A stretch of 64,000 nucleotides of DNA from Rhynchosporium graminicola. Its lineage: Eukaryota; Ascomycota; Leotiomycetes; Helotiales; Ploettnerulaceae. Below, piece by piece: positions 11,380-25,459 of the stretch. Numbering within the stretch: the stretch's first letter is position 1; each line of letters starts with the position of its first letter. The translations under genes were made by a program, and so were the position numbers. The stretch is from positions 622,512-686,511 of the forward strand of contig FJUW01000006.1 in the NCBI GenBank assembly GCA_900074885.1, written 5' to 3'. The notes beneath the pieces were generated by a model that worked only from the letters and a program-made list of their open reading frames with translations, did not search any database and was not told the origin of the DNA.

Positions 11380-13711
11380 ATAATACTAGCGCTAAACGCT
11401 AACTCGCAGTCGGAACGTATAATAACTTAAGCGAAACTAATACGAGCTATAAACGAGATATACTAGCGCTAATAACTAATAGAGACCGAGCTAGCCCTAG
11501 CGCGGTCCGCCTAATAAGAAGCGGAGAGATATTAGTAATAGAGCTAATAAGAGCCCGAACGATAGTAGTAAGAGTATACGACCGACTCGCTAATAAAAGC
11601 TCTAATTAAGTTAATTATATTAATACCTCGCTCTAACTCTAATAAAGAAGAGTTAGTTCCTATAAGTTAGAAGCTACTATCCTAGGATAATAAAGTAGAT
11701 ACCTTCCGGGATTACCTACTTAGGATTAGGAGCTCTTATTAGGCTCGCTTCGCGTTAAAACTAATACTATCTATTAATTATTACTAAGATATTATTTATA
11801 ATACCTTTCCCTCTTACGAACGAATTCGAATACGGTATTTTTAGGAGAAAAGAGACGCGATAAAAGGTAAAGCTCCCGAGTATTTCTTCGCGCGACTCGA
11901 GGAGGTCTTCGCGGATAGTAATAAATAAGCTAAAGTGCTAGAATAACTATCGAATCTTAAGTACTCTATAGGATACCCTTAATATAAATACTAGCTAGAA
12001 TTCGATAGATTCCTACTTAGTATAAGCAGGGAAATCTAAGAGGATAATATAAAAATTAGTTATTTAAAGAATACTTTCTTAAACTCTATCTGAATATATA
12101 TAGCTTCTATAGTTAAGATAGCGGACTACTACTAGTTCTTAAGGGAAATAGAGCGTATTATTATAAACCTCGAGGAGATAGACTAATTCAAATCAGCTAA
12201 TAAGAGATAGAGTGAAAGGAATAAGGACTCCGGATTAAATATAATAGTTAGCCTACGTATAGTAAGTTCTTCCTTAATACTTAGAGTAGATACTGATAAG
12301 GATATTATAATAGCCCTGATGTTTATTAAAAGAGGCCGCCTAGATAATAAAAAATATTATAAGAATATAGGAGATAAGCAGAGAGCTAAATAGATCGACG
12401 AAGCGAAAAGAGAATATCGCTATAAGAAGAAACTCTATTACTAATATAAAATAGCTAGATATCGTATCTATAACTATACTTATAGCGTAGCTATAGAGCT
12501 TACGACTATTAGCTCAGTCGAGTTAAGCCTACTGCTAGAGGACGATAATAACTATAGGGATTCCGAAGAAGGAGGGTCGGGAAAAGACTAGCTCTCGCTC
12601 GAAATCAGAAGATAAGAGAGGAAGGAGTATTAGCAGAAGAATAAAGTGAATTTAAGAAAGTTATAAACAGAAACCTCGTATATATAAATATAGTCCTTTA
12701 AAATACTTTCGGAATATTTACTCTTATTAATAAAAGCTACTAGTACTATATTATAATTAATAAAGACCTAGCGAATAGTCTTAGTCTTTACTATATTAGT
12801 AATAAGACTTATAAAGTAAAAAGCGTATTTAAATCACTAAAAGGTACGAAAATAGAAAAAGTTATATCCTTCTAAATAGATATTATAAGATATAACTAAT
12901 TAGTTTACGCTTATATTATTATTAACTTATCTTTCCCGATTATACTAAGAAATCCTTAGAAAGTAAATAATAAAGTATAAATTACGCTAGAGAAGTATTA
13001 GTTCTACTATAGTATAGCGTAATAATAGGTATCAGAGGGGCGTAACTATAAGAGTCGCGAAGACTCGTAGCCCTTATATATATCGGACTCCAGTATATTA
13101 ATAATAATAGCTATAGTATTATCAGATAATATTAAAAAGGTAATATCGAAGAAAGCGGAGTTAATAATAAAAGAACTTGAAAGGATACTTCTACTAAAGC
13201 TTAAGGATATAGCTCTACTATTTTCCTAATAAGAAGCGAATAAGCTAGTACCTTATCACTTAGGAATTAACTACTAGATCAGGATCCGCGAGTAACTAGA
13301 TAGATCCTAGCTAATACTACTATAGGAGCTGCTATATAGTATATCGAAAGACGAACTCCTAGTACTAAGGAAATCGCTAAACGACTTATTAGAAAAAGGA
13401 TATATTTAAGAAAGTATATTAGAAGCTTTAGTACTTATTCTTTTTATAAGGAAACCTGAGAGAGGCTTACGTTTCTATTATAATTACTAAGCGTTAAACG
13501 TAATTATAATACTAGATTAGTACTTTTTACTACTTATACCGAAGACCTTTTATTCTCTTATAAGATCTAAGTAATTAACTAAAGTAGATATTATTTTAGC
13601 TTTCTATAAGATTCGAATAGCTAAAAGCTATGAATATAAAATAGTATTCTATACTCGCTTCGGTCTATTTAAGTAGCTTATATATCTATTCAGGTTATTA
13701 AGAGCACTAGC
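11380..13711 (+). pseudogene. gag, protease and N-terminal RT relic of element C
   Basis: Capsid-like sequence (about 11380-12400) is followed by a CCHC zinc knuckle at 12436-12477, with Cys and His codons mutated to Tyr at the right spacing. A protease-like region (about 12720-12990) and the fingers and palm of a Ty3/Gypsy reverse transcriptase follow, up to an F-x-L-x-x-A-L-A motif. The frame stops at 13711 because A2 inserted there; CTAGC (13707-13711) is the target duplication. The active-site part continues at 31853. Confidence 0.85.
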
Positions 13712-13979
13712 TGTAACGATAGCTCACCTGAATATCACATGAGAAGAAGGATAGATAATAGGGCCCGAGTTTATAGGTATCCCGGCAGAACTAGTATCCG
13801 ACTCGGTATAGTATCAGACTAGTACTAGTATATATATATAAGGTGCTTTATACTTTATCTCTCTTCTTCTTCTTTCCTTATCTTTTTATTTCTTTCGTAG
13901 TAGATTATATAAGATCGCTCTTAGCCTCCCTACTTATTTATTCTTACTTATATACTACTTTAAGTCTTATATTATTATA
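13712..13979 (+). repeat. 5' LTR of A2
   Basis: This is a 268-bp LTR of family A that still begins TGT. It is followed by the same leader as in A1 (TTAAATAAAAAGATTAAG), where the primer-binding site is expected, although no clear tRNA match can be read. Confidence 0.94.
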
Positions 13980-14019
13980 TTAAATAAAAAGATTAAGATA
14001 GCCGGAGATAGCTTACTAT

Positions 14020-15641
14020 AATATCTTATTACTAAGTTAGTTATTCGATAACTACTTATATATAGCTAAGATACTAGAGATCTCTCGGATAACTATGAAT
14101 TAGGGTTTAATTTAGCTTATTATAAATAGTATAATAGAGGAAGTCTTTACTAACGCTCCTTTAATAACTCTCTTAGTATAAAGGAATTATAGATAGATTT
14201 TAAAGAAAGTATAATAAATACCCCGGAACTTTAACTTCTATATATTACCGCTGAAATAGCCTTAATATACTCCTTTTTAAGTTACTATTATAGCTCTTAA
14301 CTAATAAACTAGAGACCTCTTTAGTTCTAGAGGAACCTGACGCGATCCCTCTTACTCTACCTCCGAACCTAATTTATTATACTCTTCCTTACTCTAAACG
14401 TCTCTTACTCTAGAGAATATTAATACTTTATTAAGAAAGTACTAACTAAGAGAGAAAGGAAAATAAAAGCGAAATTCACTAGGAGTATAATCACTAAGTA
14501 CTCTTATTACTATAGGTAACTCGAACCTGATCTATTCCCTCTTATAATAATTAGCGGATTAGGAGAAAAAGAATAACTCTCTAGAAGATACTATAGATAG
14601 ACTAATCTCCGTATAAGATAAGTTCCTTATAAGAGTCTCTCGCTTATCTTCGACTCTCTTACTAGAACTAATACTATAATCTCCGCGTATAGCGGAGTTT
14701 AATAACCTAATAAACTCTATTCTAATACGTAATACTAAGAGAGAGGATATTATTCCTAATAAATTATCTCTCTCTCCTAGCGCTAAATCAGTAGAGTTAC
14801 GCCCTAGGAAGTCTTATCTTACTAAGAAGATCTTACTCTTAGATAATAGATTAGACCTTACTTTCCTCTAATAGAGAGTATCGATACGAGACTAGCTAGC
14901 TATAAATATTAATTACTACTCTACGGACTTCTCCTAGCGCGTTCTCGTATAGGGGCTAGTTACTAGATTAGCTAAGGAGTATCTTATACTTTAGTACTTT
15001 ACTAACGAGTTTAAAACTAGTAATAAAATAATCTCCTTATTAAAGGAGAACTTTCTTACTAGTTTAGAGGAAGATAACTATTATAACGCTTTCTACTACT
15101 TAGAAATATAATAACCTAGCTATATACGCGAGACTTTCGCCGAGTTTTATAGTCGATTTCAAAGCGCTACTATCTAAGGTAAAGTTAAAAAGAAGGAGTA
15201 GTTCTTCTATATATAAGATAAGATTATATTATCTTTACGCGCTTTAACTCTTATTATTAAACTAATATAGAATAAGGATTACGCTTCTATAGTTAGATTC
15301 TTACTTTCTTTTAATACTAAGCGTTATTATAACTTAGAATATACTTATCTCGAGAAAGCTACTACTTAGGTATAATACTATAAGCTTACTATTACTACTA
15401 CGACTATTACTAGTTCTACTTCTTACTAGTCCTTAAGCTTAGCTCCTTAATAAACTACTCTTATACTATATATACGTACTTCTACTCCGGTACGGGCTAG
15501 TACTCTCTCCGCGCTAAAACGCCTTACTACCTCGACCGGAGAACCCCTTAGGTATTATAGTTATAGATAGCTCGGTTATATTAAGCTAGACTGCCCTAAC
15601 TCGCCTAAGGTTTAATTAATCGACGAATTTCCGGAAGAGGA
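14020..15641 (+). pseudogene. gag relic of A2, first part
   Basis: It aligns with the gag of A1 (2350-3974) and is mutated at many CpA sites. The zinc-knuckle region lies near 15550-15600. It is cut by A3 at 15641, within the target duplication GAGGA (15637-15641); the last gag codons continue at 25728. It appears again at 16094-17666 because of the apparent assembly duplication. Confidence 0.82.
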
Positions 15642-16092
15642 TATAACGATATAAGACTCAAGGCGGTATATAAGTAAGAATAAACGAGTAGGGAGGCTAA
15701 AAGCGATCTTATATAGTCTACTACGAAGGAAACAAAAAGATAAGGAAAGAAGAAGAAGAGAGATAGAGTATAAGGCACCTTATATATATATACTAGTACT
15801 AGCCCGATACTATACCGAGTCGGATACTAGTTCTGCCGGGATACCTATGAACTTAGGCCCTAGTATCTATCTTTCTTCTTATATAATATTCAGGTAAGCT
15901 ATTGTTATATTACCCCCTCCCTAAGAAGAGCTTAACCCTAAGCTCGGAAAGTTATAGTTTATACTAGAATTAGTCTTTATTATAACTATTTTCATCGATA
16001 TTCGCGTAATAAGCGCTAGCTGCTCTTTAGTAGTAGTAAATTCTTTATTAGGTTCTAACTAGTTATATCGCTATAATAGTACTATATTAGTT
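14069..16092. repeat. 2,024-bp segment repeated directly at 16094-18117
   Basis: The segment covers gag of A2, the A3 insertion border and the A3 LTR with about 180 bp beyond. It is repeated immediately after a single N with a constant offset of 2,025 bases and only scattered single-base differences (for example AAATTATCTC against AAAATATCTC, and AACTAGTT against AATTAGTT). An exact copy of a transposon border on both sides of a gap is best explained as an unmerged contig overlap. Confidence 0.9.
15642..15909 (-). repeat. 3' LTR of A3 (first of two apparent copies)
   Basis: This is the 268-bp LTR of family A in reverse orientation, directly after GAGGA. The same LTR with the same flanks recurs at 17667-17934, so one of the two is presumably an artefact of the gap at 16093. 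Confidence 0.85.
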
Positions 16093-16093
16093 N
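16093..16093. other. Assembly gap (single N)
   Basis: One N separates 14069-16092 from its near-identical copy 16094-18117. The N marks a contig join and not a biological base. Confidence 0.97.
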
Positions 16094-17666
16094 AGATACT
16101 AGAGATCTCTCGGATAACTATGAATTAGGGTTTAATTTAGCTTATTATAAATAGTATAATAGAGGAAGTCTTTACTAACGCTCCTTTAATAACTCTCTTA
16201 GTATAAAGGAATTATAGATAGATTTTAAAGAAAGTATAATAAATACCCCGGAACTTTAACTTCTATATATTACCGCTGAAATAGCCTTAATATACTCCTT
16301 TTTAAGTTACTATTATAGCTCTTAACTAATAAACTAGAGACCTCTTTAGTTCTAGAGGAACCTGACGCGATCCCTCTTACTCTACCTCCGAACCTAATTT
16401 ATTATACTCTTCCTTACTCTAAACGTCTCTTACTCTAGAGAATATTAATACTTTATTAAGAAAGTACTAACTAAGAGAGAAAGGAAAATAAAAGCGAAAT
16501 TCACTAGGAGTATAATCACTAAGTACTCTTATTACTATAGGTAACTCGAACCTGATCTATTCCCTCTTATAATAATTAGCGGATTAGGAGAAAAAGAATA
16601 ACTCTCTAGAAGATACTATAGATAGACTAATCTCCGTATAAGATAAGTTCCTTATAAGAGTCTCTCGCTTATCTTCGACTCTCTTACTAGAACTAATACT
16701 ATAATCTCCGCGTATAGCGGAGTTTAATAACCTAATAAACTCTATTCTAATACGTAATACTAAGAGAGAGGATATTATTCCTAATAAAATATCTCTCTCT
16801 CCTAGCGCTAAATCAGTAGAGTTACGCCCTAGGAAGTCTTATCTTACTAAGAAGATCTTACTCTTAGATAATAGATTAGACCTTACTTTCCTCTAATAGA
16901 GAGTATCGATACGAGACTAGCTAGCTATAAATATTAATTACTACTCTACGGACTTCTCCTAGCGCGTTCTCGTATAGGGGCTAGTTACTAGATTAGCTAA
17001 GGAGTATCTTATACTTTAGTACTTTACTAACGAGTTTAAAACTAGTAATAAAATAATCTCCTTATTAAAGGAGAACTTTCTTACTAGTTTAGAGGAAGAT
17101 AACTATTATAACGCTTTCTACTACTTAGAAATATAATAACCTAGCTATATACGCGAGACTTTCGCCGAGTTTTATAGTCGATTTCAAAGCGCTACTATCT
17201 AAGGTAAAGTTAAAAAGAAGGAGTAGTTCTTCTATATATAAGATAAGATTATATTATCTTTACGCGCTTTAACTCTTATTATTAAACTAATATAGAATAA
17301 GGATTACGCTTCTATAGTTAGATTCTTACTTTCTTTTAATACTAAGCGTTATTATAACTTAGAATATACTTATCTCGAGAAAGCTACTACTTAGGTATAA
17401 TACTATAAGCTTACTATTACTACTACGACTATTACTAGTTCTACTTCTTACTAGTCCTTAAGCTTAGCTCCTTAATAAACTACTCTTATACTATATATAC
17501 GTACTTCTACTCCGGTACGGGCTAGTACTCTCTCCGCGCTAAAACGCCTTACTACCTCGACCGGAGAACCCCTTAGGTATTATAGTTATAGATAGCTCGG
17601 TTATATTAAGCTAGACTGCCCTAACTCGCCTAAGGTTTAATTAATCGACGAATTTCCGGAAGAGGA

Positions 17667-17934
17667 TATAACGATATAAGACTCAAGGCGGTATATAAGT
17701 AAGAATAAACGAGTAGGGAGGCTAAAAGCGATCTTATATAGTCTACTACGAAGGAAACAAAAAGATAAGGAAAGAAGAAGAAGAGAGATAGAGTATAAGG
17801 CACCTTATATATATATACTAGTACTAGCCCGATACTATACCGAGTCGGATACTAGTTCTGCCGGGATACCTATGAACTTAGGCCCTAGTATCTATCTTTC
17901 TTCTTATATAATATTCAGGTAAGCTATTGTTATA
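17667..17934 (-). repeat. 3' LTR of A3 (second of two apparent copies)
   Basis: It is identical in position and flanks to 15642-15909 at an offset of 2,025. It is followed by the complement of the purine tract (CCCCCTCCCTAAG) and then the unique rest of A3, so this is the copy continuous with the element body. Confidence 0.88.
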
Positions 17935-18286
17935 TTACCCCCTCCCTAAGAAGAGCTTAACCCTAAGCTCGGAAAGTTATAGTTTATACTAGAATTAGTC
18001 TTTATTATAACTATTTTCATCGATATTCGCGTAATAAGCGCTAGCTGCTCTTTAGTAGTAGTAAATTCTTTATTAGGTTCTAATTAGTTATATCGCTATA
18101 ATAGTACTATATTAATTATAGCTTCTAAATCGGGCGGTAAGTAGTATTTACTTTATCTATTTATAGTAGGAGTCGAGTTTAAGTAAAGCGTAGAGTATAT
18201 AAAGGAAAGGGTTTATTAATATTAGAGCTTTTCCTTTTTAACTACGATAACTACTTTAACTTATAAGTTTACTCTCCTTAGACTAC

Positions 18287-19392
18287 GATATAGCTCCTAT
18301 AGTAGGTATTATTACTAATTACTATAGTAGTCTACTATAATCTTATATATTAATCGACCTAATTAACTCTTCTCTTAATATAAGTAAGTTTCCTATCTTA
18401 GTTTTAGGGATAATCCTTAAGTATAGTATAGGAGTTTCACGGATCTATAATACTAACTCCTATAGTACTTTTACTAGTTCTTACTAGTACTCTTTCAGCG
18501 GCGTATTATATATATTACCTGCGATATATTCGCGCTTTCCTTAAGATAAAGTATAATAATACTCATATTTTAGAAATCTTATGCTTATTTAATAAGCTTA
18601 ACTCTAAGCTTTATAAGTATTATTCGGCGTTAAAGAGTAGTTATAAGTATATAAGTTACTTAAATATAAACGTAATTATATATATTAAAGTGTTATAATT
18701 ATTTAACTATATTAATATAGAGTATACTATTTTATTCGGTTTATTTCCTAGTAGTAAAGCTAAGGATATAGAGCTAAATCGGAGTAGTATTATAGCTACT
18801 TATAAGGCTATTAATTAGATCTATTATCTTGCGAAATCTATTATTCCTATTATTACGTTAGAGATTACTATTATATAATTAGTAGAGACTTAAGCTTTAA
18901 GGCGTTCTATAAAGAAAGTATTTAAAGAGTTAGAGTTTATTAAGATAATAAGTTATAATCTTAAACCCTTAGATACTAGTATAATATTAATATAATATAG
19001 GATTTAGATCTTCTAATAGTCGATTCAGCGAAGTCTAAGTTAATAGCTGAAATAATATTAAAGTAGATAAAGGAATTAAACGGTATTATATAGGAATTTA
19101 TAAAGAAAGCTATATTTAAAGCTATAATATCTAATACTAAAGGAAAGAGGAATTTACCTTTTAGTTTAGAGATAGCGTTAGATTTAGATACTCCCGGACT
19201 CTCTCTAAAGAAGAAAGCTCGTAGGATTAGCTATTATACTCGGTCTACTATTAGAGTTACGTTAGTAGATTTAAGTAAAGAGTTAAATATAATAGTTCCG
19301 GTTCTAGATATTCTAGATTTACTAGAAGCTCCGGAGGACTTAGGAGAGAAAGCTAGTAAAGTAGAAGTAGTTAAAGAAGTAGAGTTTTAGAT
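18287..19392 (+). pseudogene. Antisense reading frame of A3 (plus strand here)
   Basis: This is the A3 copy of the unidentified antisense gene of family A. A first frame from about 18330 to 18990 and a second from about 18990 to 19392 are both poor in stop codons compared with the other frames. The second ends in a TAG preceded by a V-E-V-V-K-E-V-E-F tail. The residual stops are TAA/TAG, as expected for RIP on Gln and Trp codons. No known domain is recognised. Confidence 0.5.
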
Positions 19393-21080
19393 ATAGTATT
19401 ATTATAGAGTATAATCGGGGGATTATTCTTAGTAATAAATTCTAATACTAGTAATTATAATAGCTTATTATCCTCTAAGTAACTATAATTATTTATTCTG
19501 TTTTCTTAGGCTTTAATTTATTAATCTAGTTTATACGAAAGTCTAGGTTTACTTAGGTTAATAGTATAGAAGTCTCTAAGCTTATATAGAGTACTTATTA
19601 GGTTAGAAGCGTTATATTAAGTTAAGTCTAGGTTATAGCTTAGCTAGCTAACTTAATACTTCAGATTACCTCTTAAGAGCTATATAGTAAGTATATCTTA
19701 TAACTCTTACTCTTCTTAAGTAGTAATAACTTCCGGGGGTAAGTTTAATAACTCCTAGCTTAGTAATAAGTCGTCCGAGTCCTTAAAGAGTAATTCAGGA
19801 GTAAATATATTATATATAGAAGATCCTAGGGGTAAATCTAGCTTATAAGAGTATCCGATCTTAGCTAGGACCTAGTATAGTCCTACTTAGAGACTAGATA
19901 GCTTCTTACTTAGCTAGTAATTCTTAAGGTTCCTTATAAAGAGAAATACTTTATCTCTAACTTCCTAGTTAATATTACGCTATTTCGGGTTAGTTATAGC
20001 GCTTATCTTATATTAAGTAGCTAGTATATTAGCTTTTATAACCTCGATAGCGGATTTAGTATATTTAACTAAGGATTTAGTATTAGTATAATTAAGCTTC
20101 TCTTATAGTATAGATCCGGTGAGTTACTTCTAGTCTTAGTTATTCTATAGTAGTATATTATATTTAAGGGTATATAGCGCTATACTAATAGAGTTATAAG
20201 GTAAGGTTACTTAGGCGCGGTCTATTATTAGTAGTAGTTCGCCCTAGTTACTTTAGTAATAGTTAATAAAAGGTCTAAAGTATTAGTTAATATACTAGTT
20301 TATAATCTCTATTTATCTATCAGTTTACTAATAGAAGGAAGTAGAGAGCTTAACTTTAACTCTAATTATATAGTAAAACTCTTATTAGAAGGATAAGATA
20401 AACTAAGCTCTTTAGTTAGATATAATTAACTTAAGAGTATATCCGAAATAATATATCTATTAGATAAATAATATCGCTATCCTATAGGTATCGATATTAT
20501 AATAGCACGATATCGATATAAAGTCTTTCCTTAGGTAGTTAATAAATACTAGTATCTTATTAAACCTTTAGTTATTAAGCGAGAAGTCCTTAAAATCTAT
20601 AGCTAAGTACTATATAAAGTAGCTAAGTACTAGTAATAGATAGAGGAATCCTTACTATTTCGTCTGCTTCAGATAAGAGTACTAGTAGGAGTAGTAATTA
20701 TAAGTATATTATTTTATATCTAATATAAGTCCTTTCTAGTAGTAATAAGTAGAAATTATTTCAGTAGTCTTATAAGCGTTTAGATAAGCAGAGGAAACTT
20801 AATTATAGACTTTACTAATTAAATAAGTATATAGTAAGGTATAACGTTATACGTATAAATAACTATTATAAAATAGTAAGCTATTATTAATAATATAGCT
20901 ATCTCCTAATATATTCTATTTATTAGAGAATAATTCTTAGTTAAATTAATATAGTTTCTCGATTAAATTAAAGGAGTTACGTGCGGGTTCCGGTAGCGTA
21001 TTAGTCCCTAGCGATATTAGGTATATATAACTAATTTAATTAATATAATACTTAGCTAGTTCCGTATTAATCCTAAGGTT

Positions 21081-21363
21081 TAAGTAGTCTAGAGGTAATA
21101 AAACCCGAGATCTATTATCCTATTTCTATTATTCTTATATCTTTAGATCTTATTCCTTATAGCTAAGGATATTAGCTTTAGCGTTATCTTTACTAAGTAT
21201 ATATATAATTTAAAAGTTAAATTCGGAAAGGAATTCTATTTATCTAGCTTACTTACTAGTTAGGACCTTAGTAGTTATAAAGTATTCTAAGGATCGATAG
21301 TCTATATATACGCTAGTATAGCGTTATAGAGATATAAGTTCCGGTCTCTATTTCCGGAAAGAC
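21081..21363. repeat. 283-bp segment repeated directly at 21365-21647
   Basis: The two stretches flank a single N at a constant offset of 284 and are almost identical. They belong to the RNase H and integrase part of A3. Collapsing them restores the family length, so an assembly overlap is the likely cause. Confidence 0.9.
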
Positions 21364-21364
21364 N
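21364..21364. other. Assembly gap (single N)
   Basis: One N joins two contig ends that overlap by 283 bases. Confidence 0.97.
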
Positions 21365-24300
21365 TAAGTAGTCTAGAGGTAATAAAACCCGAGATCTATT
21401 ATCCTATTTCTATTATTCTTATATCCTTAGATCTTATTCCTTATAGCTAAGGATATTAGCTTTAGCGTTATCTTTACTAAGTATATATATAATTTAAAAG
21501 TTAAATTCGGAAAGGAATTCTATTTATCTAGCTTACTTACTAGTTAGGACCTTAGTAGTTATAAAGTATTCTAAGGATCGATAGTCTATATATACGCTAG
21601 TATAGCGTTATAGAGATATAAGTTCCGGTCTCTATTTCCGGAAAGACTTAATAATAGCGTATAGCTCCTTATTATAGATCTCTTAGTTTAGTTTATATCT
21701 ATTAAGAATATAGGAATAGAATCTAATTAGATACTACTAATTATCTTTATATAATTAGAAGATAACTCTAGCTATTATACTATTAGAAGTATTAGTTTCT
21801 AGTTTAGTTTATAATTTAGGGTCGAAATAGTATAGTTTCTGTATTAATAATAGCTATTAATATAAATCGTTAAAGGACTTCTTATAATCGTTAGTAAAAT
21901 TCTATAGTACTATAAGCCGAGTAAGCACTAAGAGAGGTTTAGCGATAAGGCCGAAATTCCGAATAAATTAATAGTAGAACTTATAGAATCTTAAGAAGGA
22001 TTTTATAGCTATTACTATTTCGGGGTACTTCTAGTCTACTAATAGTATTATCTTCTCAGGATCTGGCTCGATTCCGTTAGTAATAATAATATATCTAAGG
22101 TATTTAGTCTAAGTAATATAGAATTCGCTTTTCTTAATATTTATCTAAAGTCTAGTATCTATTAAGTATTATAGTACTAATTTAATATATTCTTTATACT
22201 CCTAGAGCGTTTTCGAGTATATAAGGATATTATCTAAGTAAGCTATATAGAAATTATCTAGGTAGTCTAGTAGTATATTATTTATATATAAATAGTATAT
22301 ACTAAGTCTATTATAGAGCTTAAAAAGTAATACTTTATATTTATAAGATCTGAAGCGGGTTCGGAAAGTAATATACTCCTTTGATTCGGGGTCTATACGA
22401 ATATAGTTAAATATTACTTGGATATCTAGTTTAGTAAAGATTACTACTTTAGATATACGAGTTAAAAGCTTATCGATCTTAGGTATTAAGTATAAATTCT
22501 TTCGAGTAATTATATTAAGCTTATGATAGTTAATATAGAAGCGTAATTCTCTATTAGCCTTTTTAATAAATAGTATAAGTAATATAAAAGGACTTTAGCT
22601 AGATTCGATAAATCCTTTATCTAGGTTTTCTATAAGGTACTTCTTAGTTACTTATAGTTTATCTATAGATTACTAATATAAAAGCGAATATATATTAAGT
22701 AATAGTTCTTCTAGAATAATTTTATAATTATATAAGTAATATAGCGGAAGAATATTAGAATCCCGCTTAGAAAAGGCTTCCTTAAGAGTATAGTACTATT
22801 CCGGTAGCTTTTCGGCTATAAGTCGTTCGGTATCGGGATCCTTAGGAGAGTTACTATTTATATAGTCTTATAAGAGGCAGTCTATCTTATAGATATTAAT
22901 AAAGAATAATTCGGAATCTTTATATTTTATATTAAAGTAAAAAGCTATAGTATTAATTTAGTAAATCGGAACCGGTTTCTAGATCTTCGGAGGTTAAGAG
23001 GAGCACTTATAGTAGAGTTTCGGTATAAGTACTTTTCTCGATAAATTTAGAGTAGAAAAAGGTTCAGATTCCTTAGTGATAAGTAGAAATAAGTTAAAAG
23101 GTAAGGATAATATATTAATATACTATATTGCTACTATTTAGTATAATCGGCGTTAGTCTAGCTAGTTTATAGCTAAGTCCTGCGCGTTAGTATCGATTTA
23201 GTAAGATCGATTAATACTAAGTTTATAAGGTAGTAGAGTTATAATTATCTCCTTATTATATTAGAGAGTAGCTAGATAGCGTTCCGACTATAGTAGCTTA
23301 TAATAGAGCGTATCTAGCTTAACTTGAAATTATTATATCTATTTAATACTAATAATTATATCTTATTATCCTAAATCGAGGAGAATAAAAGAGTAGTTAT
23401 AAATACGCTTACTATTAATAGAAAGGTATAAATATATAAAATAAGTAATATAAGTTCTAATAGACTATTAGAAACTACGTATTAAAATAGAATAAAGTAG
23501 TAGCTCGATTTTAATACTAAGAGTCCCTAATAGTTATCTAGTAAGAGTACGATTAATAAATAGATAACTATTCGCTCTAGTATTAATCAGGCTATTTATA
23601 GAGACTTCTAGCTTATTTATACTAACTATAGTCAGGTATATGAATTACTTACTTCCTATTAGGGAGTTAAGGTCTAGATTAGAGAGATTATACTTATATA
23701 GACCTAAGAAGGAGTTTTTACTTAGGCCTTATCGTTTCCCTTTAGTATTAGTCCAGATTCGGAGAGTATATCTTCTACTGCTTCCTTAGTTACTTAATCC
23801 TCTTCCGGAAATTCGTCGATTAATTAAATCTTAGGCGGGTTAAGGTAATCTAGCTTAATATAACTAAGCTATCTATAATTATAATACCTAAGGGGTTCTC
23901 TAGTTAAGGTAGTAAGACGTTTTAGCGCGGAGGGAGTACTAGCTTATACTAGAGTAGAAATATATATATATAGTACGGGAGTAGTTTATCGAGGAGCTAA
24001 GCTTAAGGACTAGTAAGAGGTAGAACTAGTAGTAGTTATAGTAGTAATAGTAAGCTTATAGTATTATACTTAAGTAATAGCTTTCTTAGGATAGGTACGT
24101 TCTAAGTTATAGTAACGCTTAGTATTAAAAGAAAGTAAGGATCTAACTATAGAAGCGTAGTCCTTATTCTATGTTAGTTTAATAATAAGAGTTAAAACGC
24201 GTAAAGATAATATAATCTTATCTTATATATAGAAGAACTACTCTTTCTTTTTAACTTTACTTTAGATAATAGCGCTTTAAAATCGACTACGAAACTCAGC

Positions 24301-25459
24301 GAAAGTCTTGCGTATATAGCCGGGTTATTATATTTCTAAGTAGTAGAAAGCGTTATAGTAATTATCTTCCTCTAAACTAGTAAGAAAGTTCTCATCTAAT
24401 AAGGAGATTATTTTATTATTAGTTTTAAACTCGTTAGTAAGGTACTAAGGCGTAAGATACTCCTTAGCTAATCTAGTAACTAGCCCCTAAACGAGAACGC
24501 GCTAAGAGAAGTCCGTAAGGTAATAATTAGCGTTTATAGCTAGCTAGTCTCGTATCGATACTCTCTATTAGAAGAAGGTAAAGTCCGATCTATTATCTAG
24601 GAGTAAGATCTTCTTAGTAAGATAAGACTTCTTAAGGCGTAACTCTACTGATTCGGCGCTAGGAGAGAGAGATAGTTTATTAGGAATAATATCTTCTCTC
24701 TCGGTACTATATATTAGAATAGAGTTTATTAAGTTATTAAACTCTGCTATACGCGGAGATTATAGTATTAGTTCTAGTAAGAGAGTCGAAGATAAGTAAA
24801 GGACTCTTATAAGGAACTTATCTTATGCGGAGATTAATCTATCTATAGTATCTTCTAGAGAGTTATTCTTTTCCTCTTAGTCCGCTAATCGTTATAAGAG
24901 GGAATAGATCAGGTTCGAGTTACTTATAGTAATAGGAGTACTTAGCGATTATACTCTTAGTGAATTTCGCTTTTATTTTCCTTTCCTTCTTAATTAGTAC
25001 TTCCTTAATAAGGTATTAATATTCTCTAGAGTAAGAGATATTTAAAGTAAGGAAAGGTATAATAGATTAGGTTTAGAGGTAGAGCGGAGAGGATCGCGTT
25101 AAGTTCCTCTAGAATTAGATAGGTCTCTAGTTTATTAGTTAAGAGCTATAATAATAGCTTAAAAAGGGGTATATTAAAGCTATTTCAATAGCGATATATA
25201 GAGATTAAAGTTCTGGAGTATTTATTATACTTTCTTCAAAATCTATCTATAATTCTTTTATACTAAGGGAGTTATTAAAAGAGCGTTAGTAAAGACTTCC
25301 TTTATTATACTATTTACGATAAGCTAAATTAAACTCTAATTCATAGTTATCCGAGAGATCTCTAGTATCTCGGCTATATACGAGTAGTTATCGAATAACT
25401 AACTTAGTAGTAAGATATTATAGTAAGCTATCTTCGGCTATCTTAATCTTTTTATTTAA

